A stretch of DNA of 64,000 nt from NCBI RefSeq assembly GCF_005930495.1, contig NZ_SJEX01000013.1:1-64000 (forward strand), read 5' to 3'. The notes below the pieces were generated by a model that searched no databases, was not told the DNA's origin, and saw only the letters and a list, made by a program, of their open reading frames with translations. Shown here one piece after another: positions 1-9,371 of the stretch (positions are counted from its first letter, which is position 1; each line of letters opens with the position of its first letter). Origin of the DNA: Modestobacter excelsi. Lineage in GTDB: Bacteria; Actinomycetota; Actinomycetes; Mycobacteriales; Geodermatophilaceae. Position numbers and translations under genes: made by a program.

Positions 1-27
1 CCCCTCGCCCCTCGCCCCTCGCCCCAA
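1..27. repeat. short C-rich tandem repeat
   Basis: A 7-base unit (CCCCTCG) is repeated about three and a half times at the very start of the window. It lies upstream of the LysR gene and has no coding potential I can support. It may be part of a larger repeat cut by the window edge. Confidence 0.6.
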
Positions 28-232
28 GCGAAGCAACAGCGCCCGCGGTGAGCCGGCGGACCGCTGGCCGGCGTTTCACCGTTCAGCCACAGCCCGCCGT
101 GTGACAGGAGACGCCCCCCTCGGGCGCTGGGTGCCCAACGCGGGCGAAGAAGAGATGGTGACGAGCGACCCCAGCAATCGTTGTCGCGGCTGACGATTGA
201 CTGCGCCGATACAGCGTCGGCAGAGTACTGGC

Positions 233-1159
233 GTGGACCTGCGGGGGATCGACCTCAATCTGTTGCTCGCGCTGGACGCCCTGCTCAACGAGCGCAACGT
301 GACCCGAGCGGCTCAGCGCCTCTCGATCGGACAGTCGGCAATGAGCGCCTCGCTGGCGCGCCTCCGCAGGCACTTCGACGACAGACTGCTCGTCCTCGAG
401 GGCAAGGCCCTGCTGCCGACACCGATGGCCGAAGCGCTCCAGCCTCTCGTCCGGGAAGCAGTGCGGGCCGTGCACACCGTGTTCGACCGTCCCCGCGGGT
501 TCGACGCCTCAGTTGACCGCCGGTCGTTCACGGTGCTCGCCAGCGATTATGCGACCTTGATCCTCCTGCGCCCGCTCATTGCACGGCTCGCACAGGAGGC
601 GCCGCTACAGCGCATCAACGTCCGTCCGATCCAGATGGACTACGTCGGCCAGGTGCGCGATGGGGACGCCGACCTGTTCATCCTGCCCGCGGAGCTGGCC
701 GACCCCCGGCTGCCCTACCCGCACCGTCACCTGTTCACCGATCGATACGTCCTCGTGGCGGACGCCGGCAACAAGGCGGTCGGCGCTGCGGTCACCCGCG
801 AGCAGTTCTCCGACCTGCCCTACATCGCCTTCGACGCCGGCCCGCACCCGTCCTTCGCCGACTCGCAGCTGGAGGCGCTGGACGTGGCCAGGCGGGTGGA
901 GATGACCACGCAGAGCCTGGTGATCATGCCGCTGCTCGTGGTGGGCACGCCGCTCGTCGCCCTGGCGCACGAGCGGCTGGTGCTCCATCTGACGGATCAG
1001 GTCGCCCTCAAGGTCGTCGAACCGCCGGTCCCACTGCGGCCCCTTCGGGAGACGCTGTTCTGGCACGCTCGACAGACGGAGGACCCGGGTCACCTCTGGC
1101 TCCGCGAGCAGATCACCGAGCAGGCGACGCAGCTGGACGTCGACGCCGTTCCTCACTAG
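233..1159 (+). CDS. LysR-family transcriptional regulator (NodD-like)
   Basis: A DNA-binding regulator of about 308 residues. The N-terminal winged helix-turn-helix is clear: DLNLLLALDALLNERNVTRA, then AAQRL and SxSLARLRRHFDDRLL, where the recognition helix falls. The rest fits a LysR effector-binding domain of the NodD/PcpR type. GTG 233 is chosen because homologues begin close to this VDLRGIDLNLL stretch; an in-frame TTG at 197 would add 12 residues. It points the same way as the FAD hydroxylase operon 228 bases downstream. Regulation of that operon, probably with an aromatic or organic-acid effector, is inferred from position only. Confidence 0.85.
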   Translation: MDLRGIDLNLLLALDALLNERNVTRAAQRLSIGQSAMSASLARLRRHFDDRLLVLEGKALLPTPMAEALQPLVREAVRAVHTVFDRPRGFDASVDRRSFTVLASDYATLILLRPLIARLAQEAPLQRINVRPIQMDYVGQVRDGDADLFILPAELADPRLPYPHRHLFTDRYVLVADAGNKAVGAAVTREQFSDLPYIAFDAGPHPSFADSQLEALDVARRVEMTTQSLVIMPLLVVGTPLVALAHERLVLHLTDQVALKVVEPPVPLRPLRETLFWHARQTEDPGHLWLREQITEQATQLDVDAVPH

Positions 1160-1386
1160 CGGATCGGCCTGTCGCTGCCCGCCCTACACCCGCCTTCAGC
1201 CAGATGCGGTCATTCTGCGGACCACGGGCCCGACCGGATCCGAGTTCCTCGCCGATCCGATCGACGTGATCGATGCGGAGCATTGACACCAATCGCTGTT
1301 GTCACTGACTGGCTGTGGCTAGCGTCACGCTCGCGTCCTCGGGGCTCGTATCGGTCCCGCCTTCACTGAGTTCTTGGAGTTGCCCC

Positions 1387-2958
1387 ATGCCTGTCGACAT
1401 CGATGTCGCCATCGTCGGATTCGGTCCCGGAGGCGAGGTCCTCGCTTCGCTGCTGGGCCAGGCCGGGCACCGCGTCGTCGTATTCGACAAGTTCCCGGCG
1501 CCTTACGGCCTCCCGCGGATGAGCACGTTGGACGGGGAGATCGCCCGGGTCTTCCAGCACACCAGCGATCCTGTGAAGGCGATGGCGGGCACCATCCCGC
1601 AGCCGGCGTACTTCTTCTACGGCGCCGACGGCGACCTGGCCCTCGACGTCGACTGGCGGTTCGACATCGGCGGCCACCCGGCCCGTCTGAGCCTGCACCA
1701 GCCCAACATCGAGGCCGCCATGCAGGAGCGGATCGACACCTCCCCGTCCGTCGAGGTCCGCTGGGGTACCGAGGTGACCGCGTTGGAGGACCTCGGCGAC
1801 GCGGTGCGCGTGACCACTCGCACCTCAGCGGGAGCGGGGGAAGCTCCCGTGGAGCGGGAGGTCGTCGCCTCGTACGTGGTGGGCATGGACGGCGCGTCGA
1901 GCTTCGTGCGAGAGGCCCTCGGCATCGAGCTCGAGGTGCTCCGCAAGCACGACGACGTCTGGTTCATGACCGACTTCGACATCATCGACCCCGATCTCGA
2001 GCCGCCGCTGACGACGCTGTACATGCTCCCGGAGGGTCCCTACTTCTGGGGTCCCAACGGGGAAAACCGGTGCCGGACCGACGTGCGCCACATGGGCGAG
2101 GTCGATCCCGGCGAGCTGATGGACCACGAGCACGGCTACCAGTGGCTGGAGGAGCACATCGGCGTCTCCCGGGACCGCGTGCAGATCACCAGGCGGGTGC
2201 TCTACCGGTTCCGCTCCCAATACGCCACGTCTTGGCGACGCGGCCGCATCTTCATCGGCGGCGACGCCGCCCACGCGATGACCCCCTTCATGGGCGAGGG
2301 GTCGTGCATGGCGATGCGCGACAGCGTCAACCTGGCCTGGAAGCTCGACCTGGTGCTGAGCGGCCGCGCCCGCCCCGAGCTGCTGGACACCTACCAGGCC
2401 GAGCGTCTCCCGCAGGCCATCGCGGTCGTGGAGGGGTCGCTGATGGCGTGGTCGCTGATGGTCGAGGAGGACCCCGAGAAGGCCGCCGGACGGGACGCCT
2501 TCCTCCGCTCGGGCCAGGCACCAGGCCCCGTGGTCCCACCGCTGGCGAGCGGGGTCCTGCACCGCGGCCCCGACGGTTCCATCGCCGTCCCAACCGGCAC
2601 GGTGAGCCCCCAGGGCCGCGTCCGGCTCGGCGGTCAGGAGGACCTGCTGGACAGCATCGTGGGCTTCGGGTTCCAGCTGGTCAGCAGCCAGCCGCTGGAC
2701 GACGCCCTCACCGAGCGGCAGCGGCAGCGGCTGGCCGAGCTCAGTGTCAAGGTCGTCGTCCTGGGCGAGGGCGACGGTCAGGCGCTGGACCTGGACGGCA
2801 CCTACAGCCGGTTCTTCGCCGAGCACGGCGTGACCGCCTTCCTCGCCCGGCCGGACTTCGCCATCTACGGGCTGGCCGACGGGCCGCAGGCAACCGCCGC
2901 CCTGGTCGACGAGCTTTTCGAGCAGCTGTCCGGGGCCCCGGCCGCGGCTGCGGTCTGA
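1387..2958 (+). CDS. FAD-dependent aromatic hydroxylase (MhpA/PheA-like)
   Basis: A 523-residue group A flavoprotein monooxygenase. The dinucleotide-binding GFGPGG motif lies at about residues 10–15. The DG motif (VGMDGASSF) is near residue 168 and the FAD-contacting GD motif (GGDAAHAMTPFMGEGS) near 293. The fold resembles 3-(3-hydroxyphenyl)propionate hydroxylase (MhpA) and TfdB-type phenol hydroxylases, which add one oxygen to an aromatic ring using NAD(P)H and O2. ATG 1387 follows a GGAG-like site; in-frame GTG codons further upstream are less likely. It is the first gene of a run of five (1387–6510). The true substrate cannot be read from the sequence. Confidence 0.88.
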   Translation: MPVDIDVAIVGFGPGGEVLASLLGQAGHRVVVFDKFPAPYGLPRMSTLDGEIARVFQHTSDPVKAMAGTIPQPAYFFYGADGDLALDVDWRFDIGGHPARLSLHQPNIEAAMQERIDTSPSVEVRWGTEVTALEDLGDAVRVTTRTSAGAGEAPVEREVVASYVVGMDGASSFVREALGIELEVLRKHDDVWFMTDFDIIDPDLEPPLTTLYMLPEGPYFWGPNGENRCRTDVRHMGEVDPGELMDHEHGYQWLEEHIGVSRDRVQITRRVLYRFRSQYATSWRRGRIFIGGDAAHAMTPFMGEGSCMAMRDSVNLAWKLDLVLSGRARPELLDTYQAERLPQAIAVVEGSLMAWSLMVEEDPEKAAGRDAFLRSGQAPGPVVPPLASGVLHRGPDGSIAVPTGTVSPQGRVRLGGQEDLLDSIVGFGFQLVSSQPLDDALTERQRQRLAELSVKVVVLGEGDGQALDLDGTYSRFFAEHGVTAFLARPDFAIYGLADGPQATAALVDELFEQLSGAPAAAAV

Positions 2959-3047
2959 TCTCGCGGCCGTCCGCGTCGTCCGACCACCCCACCCTGAACT
3001 GAGCCGGCCGGTCGTCCCGACTGGCAGCACCGAGAGGAAGAGCCCAC

Positions 3048-3509
3048 ATGACGGAGCCCATCACCGACGCGGTGGCGCACGCAGTCGCCCGGGACCAGAT
3101 CACCGCGATCCTGCACCGCTACGCCAACATGGCCGTGGAGCAGGCGGACTTCGCCGGCATGGCCGTCCTGTTCACCGCCGACGGGCAGTTCGTCCTGCCC
3201 AACGGCACGCCAGTGGCCGCGACCGAGATCGAGAAGGTCGTCGCCGGCGAGGAGCCCACCTTCATCCGCCACCACATCACCACAATCCAGATCGACTTCA
3301 CCAGCGAGACCACGGCGACGACGGACAGCTTCTTCATCGCCTACACCGATGTGGCCCAGCCCGACCACTGGGGACGCTGGCGGGACGCCTTCCGTCGTGA
3401 GGACGACGGTCGCTGGCTGCTGACCAGCAAACACCCCGTCGTCGAGGGGTTCCACCCACAAGGCTGGTTGGCGAGGGTGCTCCTCCCCACGATGCAGACC
3501 GAGGAGTGA
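3048..3509 (+). CDS. SnoaL/NTF2-like small protein
   Basis: A 153-residue protein of the SnoaL-like / NTF2-like fold (cone-shaped alpha+beta barrel). The N-terminal helical part (DQITAILHRYANMAVEQADF) followed by a GMAVLFTADGQFVLPNG strand region is typical of SnoaL_4 proteins. Members include polyketide cyclases, isomerases, ring-hydroxylating dioxygenase beta-like subunits and proteins of unknown role. The ATG has a GAGAGGAAG ribosome site. Sitting between the flavin hydroxylase and an esterase, it may isomerise or bind a pathway intermediate; that role is inferred. Confidence 0.78.
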   Translation: MTEPITDAVAHAVARDQITAILHRYANMAVEQADFAGMAVLFTADGQFVLPNGTPVAATEIEKVVAGEEPTFIRHHITTIQIDFTSETTATTDSFFIAYTDVAQPDHWGRWRDAFRREDDGRWLLTSKHPVVEGFHPQGWLARVLLPTMQTEE

Positions 3510-3552
3510 CCGGACCCATCCCGCCCTCCGACGGCCGCCGGGAGGACGAACA

Positions 3553-4398
3553 GTGAACGACTACCAGGTCTCCGTGACGGCCGGCCTGGCCTACGCCGAG
3601 GTGGACGGCCGGGTCCTGCTCGCCGACCTGTACCGGCCGGCGACTCAGGAACCGCCGCCGGTCGTGGTGTTCGTCCACGGAGGCGGCTGGGCGGTCGGGT
3701 CACGGTCCGACTTCGCCGAGACCCGTCTCGCCCCGCTGGCCGCGCATGGTGTGGCGGTGCTGTCCATCGACTACCGCCTCGTCGACGTGGCGCACTTCCC
3801 GGCACAACTGCACGACGTCAAAGCGGCCGTGCGCTGGCTGCGGGCGTCGGCACGAGATCTCGACGTGGATGCCGAGCACATGGGCATCTGGGGCGCTTCC
3901 GCCGGCGCGGTCCTGGCCTCCCTGGTCGGGCTCACGGCCGGCCAGCCCGAGCTAGAAGGGTCCGTCGGCGACGAGCACGCGCACTCGAGCGCCGTGCAGG
4001 CCGTCGTGGCCTGGTTCGGCCTCAGTGACCTCAGCGCAACGACGACTCGCAGTCCGTTGGAGGCCCAGCTGCTGCCACCCGGACCGGAAGCTGGGTTCCT
4101 CGGCGTCGTCTCCCTCGCGGAGGTGCCCGACGTCCGGGACCTCGCCCGCCAGGCGAGCCCTGTGACCTGGGTGTCCGAGGCAGCTCCCCCGTTCCTGATC
4201 GCCCACGGGGACCGCGATCGGATGGTGGCCCCCTCGGAGAGCCGGGCTCTGCACGACGCCCTCGTCCGCGTAGGCGCTCACTCCTCCCTGCTGGTCGTCG
4301 GCGGCGCCGGGCACGAGGACCCGGCCTTCGACTCGTCGGCCAGCCTCGCCCTGACTGCCGGGTTCCTGCTCGGCACATTCCGGTCGGTCGCCCGATGA
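3553..4398 (+). CDS. alpha/beta-hydrolase (BD-FAE/HSL-type carboxylesterase)
   Basis: A 281-residue serine esterase of the alpha/beta-hydrolase fold. Oxyanion-hole motif HGGG at residues 42–45; nucleophile elbow GASAG with Ser116; acid Asp222 in HGDRD; catalytic His254 in GHED. All catalytic residues are present. GTG 3553 is preceded by GGGAGGAC. The stop overlaps the next ATG by 4 bases (ATGA), so it is translationally coupled to the FAH-family gene. It probably cleaves an ester or lactone in the same pathway. A short diverged fragment of a second copy of this gene lies at 22377–22466. Confidence 0.88.
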   Translation: MNDYQVSVTAGLAYAEVDGRVLLADLYRPATQEPPPVVVFVHGGGWAVGSRSDFAETRLAPLAAHGVAVLSIDYRLVDVAHFPAQLHDVKAAVRWLRASARDLDVDAEHMGIWGASAGAVLASLVGLTAGQPELEGSVGDEHAHSSAVQAVVAWFGLSDLSATTTRSPLEAQLLPPGPEAGFLGVVSLAEVPDVRDLARQASPVTWVSEAAPPFLIAHGDRDRMVAPSESRALHDALVRVGAHSSLLVVGGAGHEDPAFDSSASLALTAGFLLGTFRSVAR

Positions 4399-5246
4399 GG
4401 GTCGTCGGCATCCGGCGGGACGGCGGCGCGGTCGAGGTCGGTGCGCTGTCCGACGACGGCGCGCAGGTCGCCGTCCTGGCCTCGCTGGAGGACTTCTGGG
4501 CCGACGCCGCCGGGCACCTGGCGGCCGAGCCGGCCGGGGAGACCCTCGCCGCGGCCACGGTGGAGCTCGTGCCGCCGGTGCTGCCCGGTGCCCGGGTGGT
4601 CTGCATCGGGCTGAACTACCTCAAGCACGTCGCGGAGGGCTCCTTCGCCGAGTCCGGGGTCCCGCCCTACCCGACGCTGTTCGCCCGATGGGCACAGTCG
4701 CTGACCGTGGACGGCGCGCAGGTGCCGGTGCCCGCCGATGAGGACGGCCTGGACTGGGAGGGCGAGGTGGTGGCCTACGTCGGCTCGACGCTGGTGGACG
4801 CCACCCCGGACGAGGCGCTGGCCGCCGTCGTCGGCTACTCCACCTTCAACGACCTCACCGCGCGGCGGGCGCAGAAGCTCACGTCGCAGTGGATCCTCGG
4901 CAAGAACGGCGACCGGAGCGGCCCGCTCGGCCCGCTGGTGCCCGCCGCCGAGGTCGGCGACCTGCGCGACGGGCTGCGCGTGCAGACCCGGGTCAACGGC
5001 GAGACCGTGCAGGACGGGGACACCTCCGAGATGGTCTATACCGTCGGCGACACCCTCTCCCTCATCTCCCGCACGTTCACGCTGCGCACCGGCGACCTGC
5101 TGGCCACCGGCACCCCGTCCGGGGTCGGCTACGCCCGCACACCCCCGTGGCTGATGCAGCCCGGCGACGTCGTCGAGGTCGAGGTGGAGAAGCTGGGCGT
5201 GCTGACCAACACCGTCGTCGACAGTGGGGCCCGTCGTGTCCGGTGA
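4395..5246 (+). CDS. fumarylacetoacetate hydrolase (FAH) family protein
   Basis: A 283-residue FAH-superfamily enzyme. Residues 1–70 form the short N-terminal domain. The FAH core begins at CIGLNYLKH, with metal-ligand acids in DWEGEVVAYVG and DLTARR. Conserved blocks WILGKNGDRSGPLGP and LLATGTPSGVG follow. Family members hydrolyse C–C bonds of diketo acids, hydrate dienoates or decarboxylate oxaloacetate-type acids, using Mg2+ or Mn2+. In this operon it could act late, on a ring-cleavage or chain-cleavage product. It overlaps the esterase by 4 bases upstream and the DUF3500 gene by 23 bases downstream. Confidence 0.88.
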   Translation: MRVVGIRRDGGAVEVGALSDDGAQVAVLASLEDFWADAAGHLAAEPAGETLAAATVELVPPVLPGARVVCIGLNYLKHVAEGSFAESGVPPYPTLFARWAQSLTVDGAQVPVPADEDGLDWEGEVVAYVGSTLVDATPDEALAAVVGYSTFNDLTARRAQKLTSQWILGKNGDRSGPLGPLVPAAEVGDLRDGLRVQTRVNGETVQDGDTSEMVYTVGDTLSLISRTFTLRTGDLLATGTPSGVGYARTPPWLMQPGDVVEVEVEKLGVLTNTVVDSGARRVR

Positions 5247-6510
5247 GTTCCGGCAGTACCTGTTCCCGCACGACCACCAGCGGCTGGCCGACGTCCGCGG
5301 GCTCGACGCCTACGCCTACCGGGAGCACGCCCGCACGCCGGGCACGTTCACCGGCGGGCTGGTCGAGGGCTGGACACCGCTCTACCTGGCGCCGTTCCGC
5401 GGCGTCACCGAGGACGGCACCCTGCGCCAGGGCCTGTACCCGCTCACCCCCGCCGAGCCCGGCGAGGAGGCACCAGTGGCCGCCATGGTCACCGCGGCGC
5501 AGGACCTGCTCGCCGCCCTGTCCCCGGAGGACCGCGGCCGGATCAGCTTTCCCGTGGACGCCCCCGAGTGGCAGACCTGGGCCAACCCCGAGTTCATGCA
5601 GTTCGACACCGGGCTGCGGCTGGAGTTCCAGCCGGCCGTTGTCCAGCAGAAGGCGTTGGCCCTGATCCGGGCGTCGTTGTCGCCGGAGGGCTACGAGCTC
5701 ACGCACGCGATGATGGCGATCAACGGCTTCCTCGGCGAGGCCGTCGGGCTGGAGACGGTGCTCAACGAGTTCAGCTACAACATCGCCCTCTACGGCGATC
5801 CCGACCTGCGGGCGCCGTGGGGCTGGCAGCTGTTCGGCCACCACGCCGCGGTCAACTGCCTCGTCGTCGAAGGCCGGATGCAGCTCTCCCCGGTCTTCCT
5901 CGGCGCCGAACCCGACGAGATCGACACCGGCCCACACGCCGGCCTCACCGCCCCGTTCACCGACCGCATCGACGTCGGCCTCGCCCTCATGGCCACCCTC
6001 CCAGCCGACCAGCGCCAAGCAGCCACCGTCTACGAGCAGATGGTCGACCCGGCCATGCCCCCGGGCCGGGTGCACCCCGGCGACGAGCGGCACCTGGCCG
6101 GCGCCTTCCAGGACAACCGCATCATCCCGGTCGAGGGCATCCCCGTCACCGCCATGCCGGCCCAGGCGCAACACCTGGCGCTGGCCATCGCCGAGACCTT
6201 CGTCCGGCTGCTGCCCGCCGGCCCGCGCGCCGCCCGGCTGCGGGAGATCCAGGCCCACCTGCCCGAGACCACGTTCAGCTGGATCGGCGGACACGCCCCC
6301 GGCGACGTCTTCTACTACCGCCTCCAATCACCGGTGCTCATCGCCGAACTCGACCACCACTGCGGCGTCTTCCTCGACTACCGCGCCCCCAAGCCCTTCC
6401 ACATCCACACGGTCCTCCGGACACCGCACGGCAACGACTACGGCCGCGCCTGGGTCCAGCAGTCACAGGACGCGAACCGGCTTCAGGGGAACCGCTCCTC
6501 TACCGCCTGA
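5224..6510 (+). CDS. DUF3500 family protein
   Basis: A 428-residue protein matching the DUF3500 family: an internal WGWQLFGHHAAVN block, a VYEQMVDP-like middle, and a C-terminal FHIHTVLRTPHGNDYGRAW block. The family has no established activity that I know of. Conserved His-rich motifs (GHHAAVN, FSWIGGH, LDHHCG, FHIH) hint at metal binding or hydrolysis, but this is inference. GTG 5224 overlaps the FAH gene; a second GTG at 5236 is an equally plausible start. The coupling suggests a role in the same catabolic route. Confidence 0.8.
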   Translation: MGPVVSGEFRQYLFPHDHQRLADVRGLDAYAYREHARTPGTFTGGLVEGWTPLYLAPFRGVTEDGTLRQGLYPLTPAEPGEEAPVAAMVTAAQDLLAALSPEDRGRISFPVDAPEWQTWANPEFMQFDTGLRLEFQPAVVQQKALALIRASLSPEGYELTHAMMAINGFLGEAVGLETVLNEFSYNIALYGDPDLRAPWGWQLFGHHAAVNCLVVEGRMQLSPVFLGAEPDEIDTGPHAGLTAPFTDRIDVGLALMATLPADQRQAATVYEQMVDPAMPPGRVHPGDERHLAGAFQDNRIIPVEGIPVTAMPAQAQHLALAIAETFVRLLPAGPRAARLREIQAHLPETTFSWIGGHAPGDVFYYRLQSPVLIAELDHHCGVFLDYRAPKPFHIHTVLRTPHGNDYGRAWVQQSQDANRLQGNRSSTA

Positions 6511-6905
6511 TCGGCCGACCGCGGGGCGCCGCGACATCACACCCGCAGGGCACTACCCACCCAGCCCGCCACAGGGGGCTGCGCCGCATGTCCTACGGTC
6601 GGCCGATTGCGTGCCGTACGGATCACCCGCTTCGGCGGCCCGAGGTCATGGACGTCGTCGACCGTGTCCCTGACGGGCTTTCCTTAATGTGCCGCCGTGC
6701 ACGTCGAGCCGGGACCTGCGGGGAGGGGCTGAGGGTGGGCCGCCGGGCTCGACGAAGTCGACCGGGCAGCGACGCAGCAGGCGGCCTCGACCGCCTACAC
6801 CTCGACCTTCGCAGACTGGGTCGACCCGCTGCGCCAGGCACCCGAGGGTGACGTCCCGCTGAGTGGTGGATGTAGTCCTCACCGTGTTGGTCAGCGGTGT
6901 GGTGA
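6511..6905. other. 395-base gap, no intact gene
   Basis: No open frame here has convincing codon use. A short plus-strand run near 6770–6870 translates as a protein-like stretch (TAYTSTFADWVDPLRQAPEGD) but has no start or recognisable family; it may be the relic of a gene cut by the adjacent IS256 element. The operon terminator, if any, should lie in the first 100 bases, but I see no strong hairpin. Confidence 0.5.
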
Positions 6906-7674
6906 CTATGACGCGACCAGGGCCGGCTGCGCCACCTCCTTGGTCGGGGTCTCGGTCCGCTGGAGCAGGATGGAGCCTTCGGAGAGGTAGCGGCGGTCGG
7001 AGACCTGCCATTCGTCGTGCGCTTCGACCAGCACCGCGCCGGCCAGCCGGAGCAGGGCGGCGGGGTTGGGGAAGACACCCACGACGTCGGTGCAGCGTTT
7101 GATCTCCTTGTTCAACCGCTCCAGCGGGTTGGTCGACCAGATCTTCTTCCAGTGCGCGACCGGGAAGCCGGTAAAGGCCAGCAGGTCCTCGGCTGCATCC
7201 CGAAGCATGGCCTCGACGGCTGGGAACTGGCGGCCGAGCATGCCGGCGATGACGTCGAGCTGGGAGCGCACGTGTTGGGCGTCGGGCTGGGCGAAGATCG
7301 TCCGGATCGCGGCGGCGACCATCTCGGCGTTGCCCTTCGGGACGCGGGCCAGCACGTTGCGCATGAAGTGCACCCGGCAGATGAGCGCTGCCAGGCCGCG
7401 CCCAGGAAGACGGCGGCGATGGCGGCCTTGAGCCCGGTGTGGGCGTCGGAGATGACCAGCTGGGTACCGGTGAGCCCGCGGGCCTTCAGCGAGCGCAGGA
7501 ACGCGGTCCAGAAGGCGCCGTCCTCGGAGTCGCCGACGGGCGAAGCCGAGGACCTCCCGGTGCCCGTCGGCGGCCACGCCGGTGGCGATGACCACGGCCT
7601 GGGAGATCACTCGCCGGTCGACCCGGGCCTTGCAGTAGTTGGCGTCGAGGAAAAACGCCCGGCCCGGCAATATG
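6906..7674 (-). pseudogene. IS256-family transposase, truncated and frameshifted
   Basis: The C-terminal two-thirds of a mutator-type IS256 transposase. First catalytic Asp in FFLDANYCKARVD; CRVHFMRNVLARVPKGNAEM is the conserved block after the second Asp; catalytic Glu in NPLERLNKEIKRCTDVVGVF. About 150–200 N-terminal residues are missing. There are two frame breaks: one near 7545, where the block after EVLGFA leaves frame, and one near 7383, where frame is recovered just before CRVHF. The segment between them reads correctly in another frame (VGDSEDGAFWTAFLRSL, later VISDAHTGLKAAIA). It is a dead remnant that cannot encode a working transposase. Confidence 0.85.
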
Positions 7675-7852
7675 GTTGCATAATACATCCGTTCCGGCCG
7701 GTCGGCTCGCCAAGTTGCAGTCCGGGCGCGGCGTACTCCGTCGTCACCGACAAGCCGGGCACCGGCGGGGTGGAAGGGTGCACAGCCGCTCCACGGCGCA
7801 CCACGACGCGTCGGTGGCTTCCGCGGTGGCTCGCAGCCCGACCAAGGTGACC

Positions 7853-8382
7853 TCATGCCGATGCGGCCCCCATCCGCGTGGCGGGTATCGAGGCGTTCAC
7901 GGCCAGCCGAGGCGCCCTTGCGCCGTGCAAAGCGACAACCATCGAGCTGACGCTCTCCTCGCTCTCCCCCGACCTGCTGGCCCAACCGCGCTCGCGGACC
8001 TGCCGCAATTGCGCCAGCAGGTTCGTGCGGCTGCCGACCGAGTGGGCGGTGAGCTGCACGAGTGGCTCTTCCGGGTAGAGCGCCACCACCCCCTCGTGAG
8101 CCCGGCGAGCAGCGCCTTGCCGGTGGACGTGCAGTGCGCCGGCATGATCTTGCCCAGCCGGCTCGCGACGCGGAGGGCATGACCGCTCTCGATCGAGTCG
8201 ATGACGTGCACATCGGCCCCTCGATGCGGCCGATGTGCACCATCGCCATCAAGTCCCGATTCGGCTGCTCCAGCGCCGGGGCGCGCGAGACCGCGCACGT
8301 CCATGCCCCTGAGCATCCCGAACGCGACCCCGTGCAACGTCGGACCGGGCACGTAGGTCCGCGTGGACTCCTCCTGCCGCAC
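7853..8382 (-). pseudogene. IclR-family regulator remnant, several frameshifts
   Basis: Three minus-strand frames must be joined to rebuild an IclR effector-binding domain: YVPGPTLHGVAFGMLRG, then NRDLMAMVHIGRIEG, then ADVHVIDSIESGHALRVASR with MPAHCTSTGKALLAGLT, then VALYPEEPLVQLTAHSVGSR with LAQLRQVRERG and NASIPA. The CTSTGKALLA signature is diagnostic of IclR proteins. No N-terminal winged helix is found upstream; 8383–8653 gives no match I can recognise. The gap 7675–7852 between this and the IS256 relic also holds no intact gene. At least three frame breaks make this a pseudogene. Confidence 0.75.
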
Positions 8383-8653
8383 ATGGCCGCCCCTGACCGA
8401 CCCGGTTCGTCCGCCAGAGGCGGCGCTGCCCCACAGCGCCTGCGTGGGCTGCAGTCGCGACCCGCCGCTGACCCGGTCGCGTGCTGCTGGTCAGGCCGTG
8501 CCGCAGCCGGACGCCGTCCGGGCGACGACCGGACGCGGGACAGGCGAGGTCCCTCGAGGGTGGTACGTCCCGGCTCAAGTCACGCGTTGACCTCAGTGCC
8601 TGGTACGGGTTCGTGGGTCCGGCTCCACTGACCAGGACTGCCGCCGGAGACGG

Positions 8654-9286
8654 TCAGCGCGACCGTGGTTCCGGCGGCAGCATGAGATCCGACACCTGTT
8701 CGAGGACAGCGAGCAGCTTCGTCTCCGGGTGGGCGAGCCAGTGGCCGTGCGCAGCGACGATGGCTGCGGGCACCGAGTGACCGATCACGCGGGCGAAGAG
8801 CTCCATGGTCGGGTGCCGCGCCAGGGCGAACTCGGTGGCGACCCGCTGCCACGGCGCGAGCGTCACCACGAACGAGTGGGCCTGCAACGCCGGTACCGAG
8901 CGGACGACCTGGGCCCGCTGCAGGGCCCATTCACGGTCCTCCGGCTCACGGCGGAACGCCTCGATCACCGCTCCGGCCATCGCCTCACGACACGGCTGCT
9001 CGGCCGGCGCGCGGTCGAGTGAGTCGCGGAACCGCCGCAGCTCGTCCGGCGCCTCGAGGAAGAGCACATCGGACTTGCTCGCGAAGTAGCGGAAGAACGT
9101 GCGCCGGCTGATACCGGCCGCCGTGGCGATGGCGTCGATGCTCGTCTGCTCGAACCCGACCTCGATGAACAACCGCTGGGCCACCGCAGCGAGCTCGTGC
9201 GCGCTCGTGGCTGCGGGCCGTCCCGAGCGGACTGCATCGGCTGATCGCACCCGCCCATCGTCCCGCACGGCGGTCCTCGCGTTCAC
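8654..9286 (-). CDS. mftR: TetR-family regulator, MftR-like (mycofactocin regulator)
   Basis: A 210-residue TetR repressor. HTH region at about residues 28–75: LAAVAQRLFIEVGFEQTSID, then IATAAGISRRTFFRYFASKS. The RRTFFRYF pattern and its position beside mftD fit the mycofactocin regulator MftR, reported in mycobacteria to repress mft genes and to be released by long-chain acyl-CoA. GTG start. It lies 85 bases downstream of the SDR and is probably the last gene of the leftward mftD–SDR–mftR unit. Likely operator: the palindrome at 11596–11610. A general TetR role is certain; the MftR name is strongly suggested by context. Confidence 0.8.
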   Translation of the reverse strand: MNARTAVRDDGRVRSADAVRSGRPAATSAHELAAVAQRLFIEVGFEQTSIDAIATAAGISRRTFFRYFASKSDVLFLEAPDELRRFRDSLDRAPAEQPCREAMAGAVIEAFRREPEDREWALQRAQVVRSVPALQAHSFVVTLAPWQRVATEFALARHPTMELFARVIGHSVPAAIVAAHGHWLAHPETKLLAVLEQVSDLMLPPEPRSR

Positions 9287-9371
9287 CGAAGACCCGTCCC
9301 GAACACGGAGCGGCCGGTCCCGTCAGACGAGAGGACTCGTCCGACGGGGCCCGCCGTCGCCTCGTCGCCGG

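Noticed and set aside
1283-1311. TTGACA at 1283 as promoter of the hydroxylase operon
   Set aside because: No acceptable -10 box 16–19 bases downstream, so I do not list it as a promoter.
7017-7850. Plus-strand 277-codon frame over the IS256 relic
   Set aside because: Antisense to recognisable transposase motifs; no domain of its own.
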